NCBI GenBank assembly: GCA_051453625.1
Contig: JBOZIK010000001.1
Coordinates: 226,128,216-226,162,566 of the forward strand
From: Welwitschia mirabilis
Lineage: Eukaryota > Gnetophyta > Gnetopsida > Welwitschiales
DNA length: 34,351 bases
Direction of reading: 5' to 3'
The position numbers were made by a program, and so were the translations under genes. The notes below the pieces were generated by a model. It had not been told where the DNA came from, ran no database searches, and was given only the letters and a program-made list of their open reading frames with translations. Below are positions 1 through 9,400 of the stretch, one piece after another. Every line of letters begins with the position of its first letter. Positions within the stretch are counted from its first letter, which is position 1.

Positions 1-160
1 GGTAAAAGAAGATCATGAAGAAGATGATTCTGATGATGAAGATGAAGAACTAGCCTTCAAAAGAGATGAGATTAGAAGATCATCCAATTTTAAAGAAAAA
101 GGTAAAAGTAAAGGTAAATCCTCTAATAATTCTTCTTTATCCAATATTTCCAAAATAAAA

Positions 161-202
161 TGTTGAGTATGTAAAGGAAGAGGACATATTTCCTCAGAAT
201 GT
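161..202 (+). other. First gag zinc knuckle (CX2CX4HX4C)
   Basis: Cys codons at 161, 170 and 200 and His at 185 keep exact CCHC spacing. The codon after the first Cys is TGA, so the knuckle is interrupted by a stop although all four zinc ligands survive. A TAG follows 11 codons after the last Cys codon begins, at the position after ANRL. Confidence 0.8.
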
Positions 203-828
203 CCTAGTGCTAATAGATTATAGGAAGATGAACAAAAGAAGGATCTAAAAAAAGAATAAATTTTTCTTTATTGGATGGAATGAAGATGATCAAGCTTCAA
301 GAAAAAAGCATTCAATAATAAGAAAATACATCCTTCAAAGATGACTATAGCTTACATGCAAGATGAAAACACTAATTTAGAAAATGTGTTTGATTTAAAT
401 ACTAAGAATGACACAAGTATAACTATTCAAAAAAAATATTGTTTAATTTTTGAAGAATTTATTAATTTGTAAAAGTTATGTGCAAAGACAAAATGATTTC
501 TTTATATTCATGAAAAGGCATATGAATAGGAAAAGGATACTTGTAGTAAATTATCCATTGAAGACTCAGCCCTTAAAGATGAGACTAGTAGACTAGAATA
601 TGCTTTGGAGAATGTAAGATAAAAAATTTTAGATTCTATAACAAAATTATTGAAAAATTTATACAAGGCAAGTAAATCTTGAATATCAAGCTCAAGCAAA
701 GCAAAAATTCAAATGAGAAGAGAGGATTGCAATCCAATGAGGCAAAAACTACCACTTTAGTCCCTCTATTTGAAAAGTGGAATTACAAGCATAGGTATGA
801 GCATTTTTCATATATGGATAACATCACT

Positions 829-870
829 TGCTATTATTGTCACTGTAAAGGTCATTATCAATATAGATGT
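829..870 (+). other. Second gag zinc knuckle (CX2CX4HX4C)
   Basis: CYYCHCKGHYQYRC has all four ligands and sits in a frame open from 679 to the gap at 911. In related plant copia gags this second knuckle lies shortly before the gag-integrase boundary. Confidence 0.85.
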
Positions 871-910
871 CCAATAAAATTTAAAGATAGGTACTACACT
901 AATAATGCTA

Positions 911-1533
911 NNNNNNNNNNNNNNNNNNNNNNNNNNNNNNNNNNNNNNNNNNNNNNNNNNNNNNNNNNNNNNNNNNNNNNNNNNNNNNNNNNNNNNNNNN
1001 NNNNNNNNNNNNNNNNNNNNNNNNNNNNNNNNNNNNNNNNNNNNNNNNNNNNNNNNNNNNNNNNNNNNNNNNNNNNNNNNNNNNNNNNNNNNNNNNNNNN
1101 NNNNNNNNNNNNNNNNNNNNNNNNNNNNNNNNNNNNNNNNNNNNNNNNNNNNNNNNNNNNNNNNNNNNNNNNNNNNNNNNNNNNNNNNNNNNNNNNNNNN
1201 NNNNNNNNNNNNNNNNNNNNNNNNNNNNNNNNNNNNNNNNNNNNNNNNNNNNNNNNNNNNNNNNNNNNNNNNNNNNNNNNNNNNNNNNNNNNNNNNNNNN
1301 NNNNNNNNNNNNNNNNNNNNNNNNNNNNNNNNNNNNNNNNNNNNNNNNNNNNNNNNNNNNNNNNNNNNNNNNNNNNNNNNNNNNNNNNNNNNNNNNNNNN
1401 NNNNNNNNNNNNNNNNNNNNNNNNNNNNNNNNNNNNNNNNNNNNNNNNNNNNNNNNNNNNNNNNNNNNNNNNNNNNNNNNNNNNNNNNNNNNNNNNNNNN
1501 NNNNNNNNNNNNNNNNNNNNNNNNNNNNNNNNN
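911..1533. other. Assembly gap, 623 N
   Basis: Unsequenced bases inside the copia gag remnant. Apparent reading frames across it are artefacts of N being read as open. The flanks share no obvious overlap. Confidence 1.
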
Positions 1534-1660
1534 AATAAGTATGTTGCAATCAAATGCAATGATGATCAAGTTGTCAATAAGACTACAAAATCTCAAGGCA
1601 CCAAAGGATACACCAATTCACATAGGAACATAGAGATTGAACCTTACCCAATTAGGTAAG

Positions 1661-2440
1661 TAAAGTAAGTAACATCTATAACATCTCAACTCTATTACAT
1701 TTATTTATGAATTAAGATTATGTTAGATGTAGTTGTGTAGTTAAAATTTAAATTATTTGCATGATTTTATAGCTTCTCAAAGTGTTATTTTCAGGGTTAT
1801 AATAGTTGTCATTTCTTTTTAAAAGATCTAGATATTTTTATTGCAAATGTCTTTAGTTTTATAGACATTTCTTGTGAAGATGTCTTGAAATGTGTAGATG
1901 TCTTGAGATCAAATGTCTTAATTTTTGCAGATATCTTGGTACATCATTTTAATTATTCGAATTAGATGTCTTGGTTTTTGTAGATGTCTTAATAATAAGA
2001 AAATTTACTGAAAACATTTTAATAGCAAATATCTTGAAATGTATAGATGTTTACATCTTATCTTTCAAATGTCTTGAAATTTGTAGATGTTTGACTAAAC
2101 TGTTATAGAAATAAAAAAACATAAAAAATAGGGTTTTAACCCTTTTTAATAGCTAAAGATACCACTAAATGTTATTTTCAAGTCTCCTTTTAACATGTGT
2201 TACTCTCAAGTAATTTTTTAGACTTTATTTTTCTCAGATTTCTCTGGGTAGACATCTTGAATTTCTGAGACATATTAATAGTGAATAATAATAGAAAATT
2301 TCTTGAATAGATGCATATTATTTTATAAGTTTCTTGTATTTTAGTTAATCTTTTGTCAATTTTTGATTTTATTTCATAAAAATAGAAAGAAAAAAGGTAA
2401 CAAAAACTTTTAGAGCTAAAAAATAAGGCATAAAAAAAAA
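1661..2440. other. Non-coding retroelement DNA with short repeats, no gene seen
   Basis: No frame is open for any length and no pol motif is visible. The segment holds the AGATGTCT repeat run listed separately and A/T-rich filler. A complete copia element would have integrase, RT and RNase H after gag; none are here, so pol was deleted or this is a different element fragment. Confidence 0.6.
1845..2092. repeat. Cluster of about 12 AGATGTCTTGAAAT-like short repeats
   Basis: Copies begin at about 1845, 1878, 1896, 1911, 1929, 1964, 1982, 2026, 2045, 2066 and 2085, spaced 15-45 bp, with an inverted copy (AGACATTT) at 1863. The core is A(G/A)ATGTCTT, often followed by GAAAT. Restoring a CpG would give AGACGTCT, a palindrome with an ACGT core like plant bZIP sites; that step is inference. 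Related words recur at 5042-5110 and 5260-5305 in the copia-type LTR. Confidence 0.7.
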
Positions 2441-2451
2441 TTAGATCTTAG

Positions 2452-2980
2452 TATGAACCTCAGTTTTATCATGAGATAGCTGAAAGAAAATTTAGGGAAT
2501 GGTCAAGAAACTCTATTATTATAGAAAGAACATTTGGTTTTTAGAAGAGACATAGATATCAGATCATGAACTACTTTATTTGGCTTAACTAGGAGATGAT
2601 TGTTTATCTAGTCTATCCTTAATCTAGTAATAAGAGAAGTTTATGCAAACATACATGAAATTAATGAGAACACTTATTCTTTTCAGATATAAATTATAGG
2701 CATTAATTTACATATTCTTTTAAGTTTTATTAATTTTATACTTTGCATGAATGATATATATATTTCTTTGATTTATAGTAATTCATTTAGAGAGATTTTT
2801 AATTTTAGAATTGTCAATGTATCTCTGCATCAAATGAATAATGTTTTATTTGAGTATAGTAAAGTGAATTTTGTAAAGGACATGGAAAGAAAGGATATGA
2901 TGTCTGATTCCTTTTTTCTTGATTTGGTAATGCTTTACAAAATTCTAGTTAGAGGAGTAGTTACAACTATTATAAACTGA
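2452..2980 (+). pseudogene. Remnant of plant retroelement accessory protein (transposon-protein family)
   Basis: The first block at 2452 reads YEPQFYHEIAERKFREW then IIIERTFGF before a TAG. A second block, in one frame from 2633 to 2980 with one internal TAA, starts REVYANIHEINENTYSF and ends in a Leu-rich stretch (SFFLDLVMLYKILVRG). The order AE.KF..W, ERTF, then RE(F/V)YAN matches plant proteins usually annotated as putative plant transposon protein, found as extra ORFs in LTR retroelements; I judge this from memory of the family. Its function is unknown. It lies between a copia gag and a copia-type LTR, so it may be a 3' accessory ORF of that element. Stops at TAG and TAA are compatible with decayed Gln codons. 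Confidence 0.5.
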
Positions 2981-3541
2981 TGTATACCTTCATTGTATAT
3001 TACTTACTCAAAGGTTTTCAAATATATTTAGGTTTTATGTTATGTATGAATATCATTTCTTTGTTTCATAAGGGGTAGTATTTAGGTTATCCATGTCTTA
3101 TTAGCGCGATTCCAAGTAATGCAAATATTTCTATACCACAAGTAAACCCTATCCAATAAAAGAAACCATTGGTACAATTTAGTAAGAAATAGAGANNNNN
3201 NNNNNNNNNNNNNNNNNNNNNNNNNNNNNNNNNNNNNNNNNNNNNNNNNNNNNNNNNNNNNNNNNNNNNNNNNNNNNNNNNNNNNNNNNNNNNNNGAAAC
3301 CATTGGTACAATTTAGTAAGAAATAGAGAACACCTATGACACTAAGTAAGGAAATAAGTAGGAGTACATTACAAATGCAAAGATCATTCTTCATTGCTAC
3401 TTAAAGTTCTTCCATTGTGAAAAGTGGACTAAAGGATATTGTAAAAATGGTTGGAAAGATTGAAGTAAACCTTTTGAGACTAAAGAAACATATATTTATA
3501 GTAAGCAAAGGAAAGGCACTAATAGAGAGTTTGAAATCGAT
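2981..3541. other. Intergenic retroelement DNA with a 100-N gap
   Basis: No coding signal recognised. It contains the 100-N gap with duplicated flanks described separately. Confidence 0.6.
3162..3329. other. 100-N gap (3196-3295) with identical 34-nt flanks
   Basis: The 34 bases before the gap (3162-3195) are exactly repeated directly after it (3296-3329). The most economical reading is two contig ends that overlap by 34 nt but were joined with the standard 100 N. Confidence 0.9.
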
Positions 3542-3551
3542 NNNNNNNNNN
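3542..3551. other. Assembly gap, 10 N
   Basis: Short run of N between unrelated flanks; true length unknown. Confidence 1.
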
Positions 3552-4360
3552 AACTTCCACATAGTTAGACTCGAAAAAGGAATTAGATATTAAGGAAGAA
3601 GCAAAGCCATTAGCTCCATGGCATAGTATGTAACTCAGACATGATAGCAGAAAATGAGGCTTTAGAGGTGTATTTTAGAGATGAGGCACTAGCTTAAGGG
3701 AATTACCAGACTCCCATTGATACACATGTATAGGAGGAGTCACAGGCTTCTTAATACCGGCGAGTATCATAGGAGATAAAGTCTGAGAGCTCAGATGCTC
3801 CACCATTTTCACTGATCTACACATCAACCATTACCAGCTAGATCCTCTTCTCCATCTAATGAGTCTTCTTTACCTCTAGTTTATCCAATATAACCTTCAC
3901 TTTTTAAGTGCCCATTCAGGTAAAACCACTTCATCCATTTAGTTTTCACCCACATTCATAGAGTCTGATATTATTAGTTTCCTTGGGAACTCATAAAATG
4001 TATTAATATATGTAGAGATAGGTTTTTGAGGGCCTGGGTGAAACATCATAATGTCCCTCTAGGAAGAGGCACACATCATCTCCCTCTTCATCATCTTCAT
4101 TCACCCAACAAACCTTCATCACCTATGATAGTGATGAAGAAGTTCAAGGTGAGTAGCACTTGAGTGATTTAAATCTTAGTGTTTATAGCTTCTTAATGAT
4201 GTCCAAAAAATAGGAGAAGTATATGGTAAATTAGTGATTAGATCAATTTGATACTTTACCTTCTAGGTTGGGGAAACTCCATTAGGATAGGAGCTCTTGG
4301 CTATAAGATCTTGGATTGAATTTAAGAGTGACATCAATTGTATTGATGATCCCTTCTTAG
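3552..4360 (+). pseudogene. Low-complexity Ser/Pro/Glu-rich coding remnant, unidentified
   Basis: Broken frames give acidic and Ser/Pro/Thr-rich peptide: EALEVYFRDEALA near 3660, SSDAPPFSLIYTST near 3800, and TSSPSSSSFTQQTF followed by DSDEEVQ near 4080-4150. Composition is higher in GC than the surroundings, which suggests former coding sequence. Position just upstream of the polypurine tract fits a C-terminal part of the accessory or env-like ORF that some plant copia elements carry there. No domain is recognised. Confidence 0.3.
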
Positions 4361-4866
4361 CATTATGGCATACATTCATGTTATTAATTACTTTCTTTTA
4401 ATATCATGCTTGTTATTTCATGTATTATATTTGTCACAATCTTACATATATACTATTGTAATTATTTGGTAATCTAAATTTTTTCACATAATGCTAGCAC
4501 AATTTCCATTTGTTATGATATAGTGATTGACATACAATTGAACTTCATGCTCTAATAAATGGCACATTATTACTAGTATATTTATTATCAAACATTTATG
4601 TGCTTTACCCTTTATATACGTAAATGAATGGCAAATACATTGATTTGTTAACTCTTCTTATACTTTTTGCAAAATAGCTTAACTATTTCTAAATTTTGAT
4701 TCTTTAAGTAATATGTATACCTATATTTTTTTCCCTGACTTTAAGTGGTACACATCATGATTATTAAAAATGATTTATCATTTGTATTTATCTATAAAAA
4801 AATGTTTGATTTTAATTGATTAATTAAGATGTTATTGATGAGATTTGCCAAGTTTTGGACATCATT
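4361..4866. other. AT-rich spacer before copia LTR, no gene seen
   Basis: Stop-rich in all frames with no repeat or motif of note. It corresponds to the 3' untranslated interior of the element whose polypurine tract follows. Confidence 0.5.
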
Positions 4867-4880
4867 AAAAAGGAGGAGAT
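4867..4880 (+). promoter_or_regulatory. Polypurine tract of copia element (second-strand primer)
   Basis: AAAAAGGAGGAGAT directly precedes TATTGGAAAATTTGG. Plant copia elements typically end their interior with AAAGGGGGAGAT followed by an LTR beginning TGTTGG; the differences here are G-to-A changes. Confidence 0.7.
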
Positions 4881-5305
4881 TATTGGAAAATTTGGTTTTA
4901 ATGATTTCACTTATTAAATATTTTGTATCTTTATGTAAATAGGTTGTTATAGGTAAATCATACCTTGAGAGGTACTAGATCATGATGGATCTTCAAAGGC
5001 AATATGTCACAAAAGGATTAGATGCTAAAATACAAAATCAATTGATTGAAGATGTCTAAGAAATTGAAAAAATTTTAAGTGAAGACATCTAGAAAAGTGA
5101 AAACATCTTAAATGTACTAAGATAAAATAAGTAATAGAGTTAACTCATTTTTTACTAATATCTTGCATTTCAGGTAAGTAATGGACTTGCATGTTGTGGA
5201 TTTATGATCACACAGGTCTAAGGATACTATAGCTTAAAATTCAATAGATTCTGGGCAAGTTAACTTAAGATATCTATAAATGTGAAGACATTTAGAGCGA
5301 AGATG

Positions 5306-5315
5306 TATATAAAAG
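5306..5315 (+). promoter_or_regulatory. TATA box in copia LTR
   Basis: TATATAAAAG about 425 bp into the LTR, where the U3 promoter of a copia element is expected. It follows a cluster of AGACAT/AGATGT words. Confidence 0.45.
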
Positions 5316-5886
5316 TCAAGAAAATTTAAACTAAAATTCATATCAATTAAAAGTAAAGTTACATGCCTAAAGCATAGATGTTATTTATTCATTACATAGT
5401 AGTTACACATTCAAATGGCTACCTTCTAAGATCAAAGAACTAGATCTTCCTCATCGTTATAAAGCATCGACATTAAGAATCAAAAAAGAAGTTTTGTGAC
5501 TTCATTGAATTAATTAAATATATAGATCTTTAAAAAGATGAGTTAAGAAAACCTCTAATGAAGAAATTAAAGTATTCATTGTTAAGAAACTAGCATTGTT
5601 TCATCTCTTAAATTTGGATCTTTATTACAAATCATCTTCATCATTCATACTCATGATAGCAATAACAACTTTGAGGATCTTAAGTCTGCATTAAAGCAAT
5701 TTTAGGCTTGTTGTTGTATTTCTTTTTCTTTGGTTATTTGATTGTGAACTACTTATTGTTGAATAGCATTGTAGAGTACATTTTTTAAAATATCAAATAC
5801 TTCATAAAATTTTCATTATAGGAGTGTGCATTAGTTATTATGCTTTTAGAAACTTGTTAAATGTAAGGTTATTAGTTAGCTAGTAA

Positions 5887-6115
5887 ACCATTATTTCTTT
5901 ATGAGGGAAAGAGTACTGCCTTATGAGGAGACTCTAATTATTGTAAAGTTTCATGATGCACCTATGAAAACCACTATTTTCTTTAGGAGGAGTGAGTAAT
6001 ACCTTGTGAGGAGACTTACTATTTATAAGGTTGGTGGTATGCCAAAAAAACACTATTTCTTATAGATCAAGAATATCTAGAGGTGTGAGTAGTATCTACC
6101 CTCTATGTATGAATG
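5887..6115 (+). repeat. Tandem repeat of ~80 bp, 2.5 units, inside copia LTR
   Basis: Units begin at 5887, 5970 and 6050 with ACCATTATTTCTT, ACCACTATTTTCTT and ACACTATTTCTTAT. The first two share AGTA(C)TGCCTTATGAGGAGACT and AATACCTTGTGAGGAGACTTAC; the third is shorter and ends with GTGAGTAGTATCTACC. Units are diverged, so the duplication is old. Confidence 0.65.
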
Positions 6116-6179
6116 TACGCTATACATTTTTATTTTGTTATTTAGTTTAAATTTTTATTTGGCGAAATTCATTCATCCC

Positions 6180-8930
6180 TTTCCTTTGAGTTTAAATTAA
6201 TCCTTAGTCTCCCTATTTTGTAAAGTAATAGTTCATTGGTATAGTATTACTTGCTACTTTTCTATAGTTGAAAAATATAATTCCACTTGACTATGAGACT
6301 AATTCAATACATGCGAAGGATCTACAATATAATTTTATAGCATACTTACATGAAAACATCATGCATGTGTAATAATTTAGGAGGTAGAGTAAGCTTGTAT
6401 GTAATAGGTCCAATTCTTTTTAATATTTTAATTGTCTAATGAATTAAGAAGTTAATTTTGATCTCTTAACTCCTCTCATTACTGATTTCATTAGTGAAAC
6501 TTTAAGAAATACATAATCACTTATTTTGAACTCAATGTTTCTTTTTTTGATAGTCTACATACATCTTTTATTTATTTTCTACTTTTTTAAGTCTATTTTT
6601 AATGATCATTATTTTACTTTTTATTTTTTATAATATTTTTATTCTTATCATTAATCTTTATTTAGGTTATGTCCATGAAGTAGGTACTCTACAGTTCCTA
6701 CCATATAAGGTTTCAAATAAAGCCATTTGAATTGAACTCTAATAACTATTATTATATGAGAATTATACTAATGATAGGTATTCTTTTCAACTCTTAGAAT
6801 TATTTAGAATATATTCTATGAGAATATCTTTTAAAATTTAATTAACTCTTTTTGCTTAACTATCTATTTGAGTGTGAAATTTAGTGCTCAAATTTAACTT
6901 AGTTCCTAAACCCATTTGTAATTCTTACCAAAACTTAGAATTAAATTTTGAATTTCTATTAGAGATAATTACTAAAGGCACATCATGCAATCAAATAACA
7001 TTTTGAATATATACTTTATCTATATTCTTAATATTATAAATTTATTTTCCTAGAATGAAATGTATGACTTAGTTACTCTATTAATTATTACCAAAATAGA
7101 ATCATTACCTCTTTAAGTTTTTGGAAGTCCTACAATAAAGTTCCTGAAAATCATATTCTATTTACATTCTAGAACATCATAAGGATAAATAAATCCTACT
7201 AGATTTATATGTTTTACTTTAACTTATTAATAATAAATGCATGTTAACACAAATTCTACTATATTCTTTTTCATTCCTAAGTATCAAAAATCTTGCTTTA
7301 TGTTTTAATACATTTTACTTTCTCCAAGATGACTTGCTATAGATTAATTATAAAATTCGAACATTAGCTTATGTCTAATTTTATCTACATTAGAAATCAA
7401 AAATCTTCCCTTAAATCTGATAATACCATCTAAGTTAATATTAAAATTCTTTGACTCTACTAATTTTTCTAATTGGTTCTTTAATTTTCGATACTTTTCA
7501 TCCTTTTCTTGTTCTTTTAACATAATGGTAAAAATTTGACTTTGAATTTTCATGATTACTTTAAATAACCTCATTTACAAAATCATCTACAATCTTATTT
7601 TCATACCTTTATGGTATAAAATATCTAATTAAAATCACATAAAAATTCAATCCATCTTCTTTTTTTAAGGTTTAAGTTTGGTTAAGTAAAAATGCATTTT
7701 AAATTCTTATGATCTATATAGACTTTACATCATAGAGATAATGTTTACATAATTTTAAAGCAAAAATTACTATAGCTAATTTAAGATCATAAGTTACATA
7801 ATTTCTCTCATGAGTTTTAAGTTGTTTTAATTTATAAGCTATTACTTTTTTATCTTGTTCAAGCACTGCTTCAAAACCTTCTTTATATGCATTGGTATAA
7901 ACTAAAAAGTCTTTGCATCATCTGGCTTTGCTAAGACTAGAGCATTAGTTAAGAGTTCTTTAAGATGATCAAATAATTGTTGACATTTTGTTGTCGATTG
8001 GAACTATTTATTTTTCTTTACAAGGCTTGTTAATGAAGAAGCTATCTTAAAGAAATTAAAGATGAATCAATGATAGTACCTGATAAGACTAAGAAGTCTT
8101 CTAACCTTATTAAATTTATATGTATTAACCATTCCATGATTTCTCTAACTTTATCTTGATCTACTAGTGTACCTTCCTTAGATATCACATGGCCTAGAAA
8201 TTGAATGGATTCCTTTCAAAAAAGAGAATTTTCACATATTTAAATATAATATGTAATTCTATAGAGTTTGTAATACTATTTTTAAGTGTTTGTCATGTTC
8301 TTCATAGTTTTGAAATAAATGAAAATATCATCAATTAATACTATTATAAAGAAATCAAGATGTGATGGAAAATGTAATTCATAAGACTCATAAATACTAC
8401 AGGGGAATTAGTTAAACCAAAATGCATAATAGTAAATTCATAATGTCCATATCGGGTTCTAAATGCTATTTTATGAATATCTTTTTTTCCTTAATTTGAA
8501 CTTAATGATATACAAATTTTAGATCAACTTTTCAGAATACCTTAACTTCTTTAAGTTGATTAAAAGGTTATTTATTCTTAATAGTGAATGCTTATTCTTA
8601 ATAGTAACCTTATTTATCTATCTAGAATCAACACATAATTTTAGTATCCTTTCCTTTAGGCATTACAAAGAATATAGATGCTCCTAATGGTGATACAGTA
8701 GGATGAATGAAGATGTTTTATAAGTGTTCTTCAAGCTATGTTTTTACTTCTTCAATTTTTGTAAGATACACTATATATGATGCCTTAGAAATTGGTTGGA
8801 TTTCTAGGATCAATTTAATAGAAATATCAACTTTCCAAAGTGGTGGAATTTCTAGTAGTTCTATTGTAAATACATCAAGATATTTTTATACTATTGGTAT
8901 ATTCTTTACTAAGGTTCCTCCTTAATTTAA
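6180..8930 (-). pseudogene. Ty3/gypsy chromovirus (Del/Tekay-type) pol remnant: RT, RNase H, integrase
   Basis: Reverse-strand pol read 8930 to 6180 through many frameshifts and stops. Order: RT N-terminus (IELLEIPPLWKVDISI, PISKASYIVYL at 8900-8760; SPLGASIFFV near 8690), RT core ([26 protein letters not shown] at 8480-8380; LIDD with both Asp kept at 8327-8332; FLGHVISKEG near 8180), RNase H (YTNAYKEGF at about 7890, HERNYVTYDLKLA near 7790), integrase (IIRFKGRFLISNVDKIR at about 7410, GMKKNIVEFV near 7260, IVGLPKT near 7125, LSTKFHTQID near 6870, YNNSY near 6755) and a C-terminal part (RIGPITYKLTLPP near 6410, DPSHVL at 6305-6322). This order and the wording are those of Del/Tekay chromoviruses. 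Gag and protease are absent because an LTR begins at 8932. Several catalytic acids are lost (see findings). Confidence 0.9.
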
Positions 8931-8984
8931 ATGTTGTGATGTGTATTTTTGTAAATGTTACATCCTTAAACAAATGCTAAAAAT

Positions 8985-9236
8985 ATATATTACACAACAC
9001 AACATACTAATATAGATGGGAGTAACTCAAATGTTGTAATTTTATTAAAGAATGAAGTAANNNNNNNNNNNNNNNNNNNNNNNNNNNNNNNNNNNNNNNN
9101 NNNNNNNNNNNNNNNNNNNNNNNNNNNNNNNNNNNNNNNNNNNNNNNNNNNNNNNNNNNNATATATTACACAACACAACATACTAATATAGATGGGAGTA
9201 ACTCAAATGTTGTAATTTTATTAAAGAATGAAGTAA
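8985..9236. other. 100-N gap (9061-9160) with identical 76-nt flanks
   Basis: The 76 bases before the gap (8985-9060) recur exactly after it (9161-9236). This is best explained by overlapping contig ends left unmerged around a standard 100-N spacer, so the LTR is probably shorter than it appears. Confidence 0.9.
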
Positions 9237-9279
9237 GAATAAAGGGAAGTAGTTTCAAAAATAATTATTTATGTAATCT

Positions 9280-9400
9280 TGTTATGATTCATATTTGTGC
9301 AAATGATTACACTTAAGAAGATCCAGTCATTCACAAATAAAATACATATCTTGCATAATACAACATACTAATATAGATGGAAGTCGACCCAAATGTCATA
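9280..9400 (-). repeat. Internal duplication of the LTR end
   Basis: TGTTATGATTCATATTTGTGCAAATG at 9280 onward parallels the LTR end TGTTGTGATGTGTATTTTTG at 8932. Both are followed about 65-75 bp later by CAACATACTAATATAGATGG. The terminal segment was therefore duplicated in tandem (offset about 350 bp before gap correction), giving two LTR-end-like sequences. Confidence 0.6.

Larger units (their letters stand above)
1..1660 (+). pseudogene. Ty1/copia gag remnant with two CCHC zinc knuckles
   Basis: Gag of a plant Ty1/copia retrotransposon, the nucleocapsid protein that packages element RNA. An open stretch from base 2 gives an acidic run (EDHEEDDSDDEDEE), then a Lys/Ser-rich part, then a CX2CX4HX4C knuckle at 161-202. 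Its second residue is a TGA stop where the family usually has an aromatic or polar residue. Frames then break repeatedly through a Glu/Lys-rich, probably coiled-coil part (230-680). A second CX2CX4HX4C knuckle lies at 829-870 (CYYCHCKGHYQYRC), followed by CPIKFKDRYY. An acidic stretch, first knuckle, coiled coil and second knuckle is the known order in large plant copia gags. The gap 911-1533 removes the C-terminal part; 1534-1659 is open but not recognisable. No integrase or RT follows. Broken by TGA, TAG and TAA; not functional. Confidence 0.8.
4881..6200 (+). repeat. Ty1/copia LTR, 3' end uncertain
   Basis: It starts right after the polypurine tract with TATTGG (ancestral TGTTGG, so the terminal TG has become TA). 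A TATA box (TATATAAAAG) is at 5306, ATGTCT/AGACAT words at 5042-5110 and 5270-5305, and two and a half ~80-bp tandem repeats at 5887-6115. The far end is unclear because reverse-strand chromovirus integrase can be followed from the right to roughly 6180-6200. Length of about 1.3 kb is normal for large copia LTRs. No second copy of this LTR is in the window, so whether it is the 3' LTR of the gag remnant at 1-1660 rests on orientation and order alone. Confidence 0.6.

Noticed and set aside
679-1659. A 326-codon ORF and several opposite-strand ORFs across 808-1633
   Set aside because: Most of their length is the 623-N gap read as open; only the gag part before and after the gap is supported.
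1661-2100. CRISPR-like array because of spaced short repeats
   Set aside because: Repeats are only 8-14 bp, irregularly spaced and diverged, in a plant retroelement context with no cas genes.
6237-6250. TGGTATAGTATTAC as a degraded copia tRNA-Met primer-binding site after the LTR
   Set aside because: The similarity to TGGTATCAGAGC needs an indel, and reverse-strand chromovirus integrase can be read through this position, so it is more likely chance.
8707-8925. Plus-strand ORF of 72 codons
   Set aside because: It lies antisense to the clear chromovirus RT N-terminus on the minus strand.
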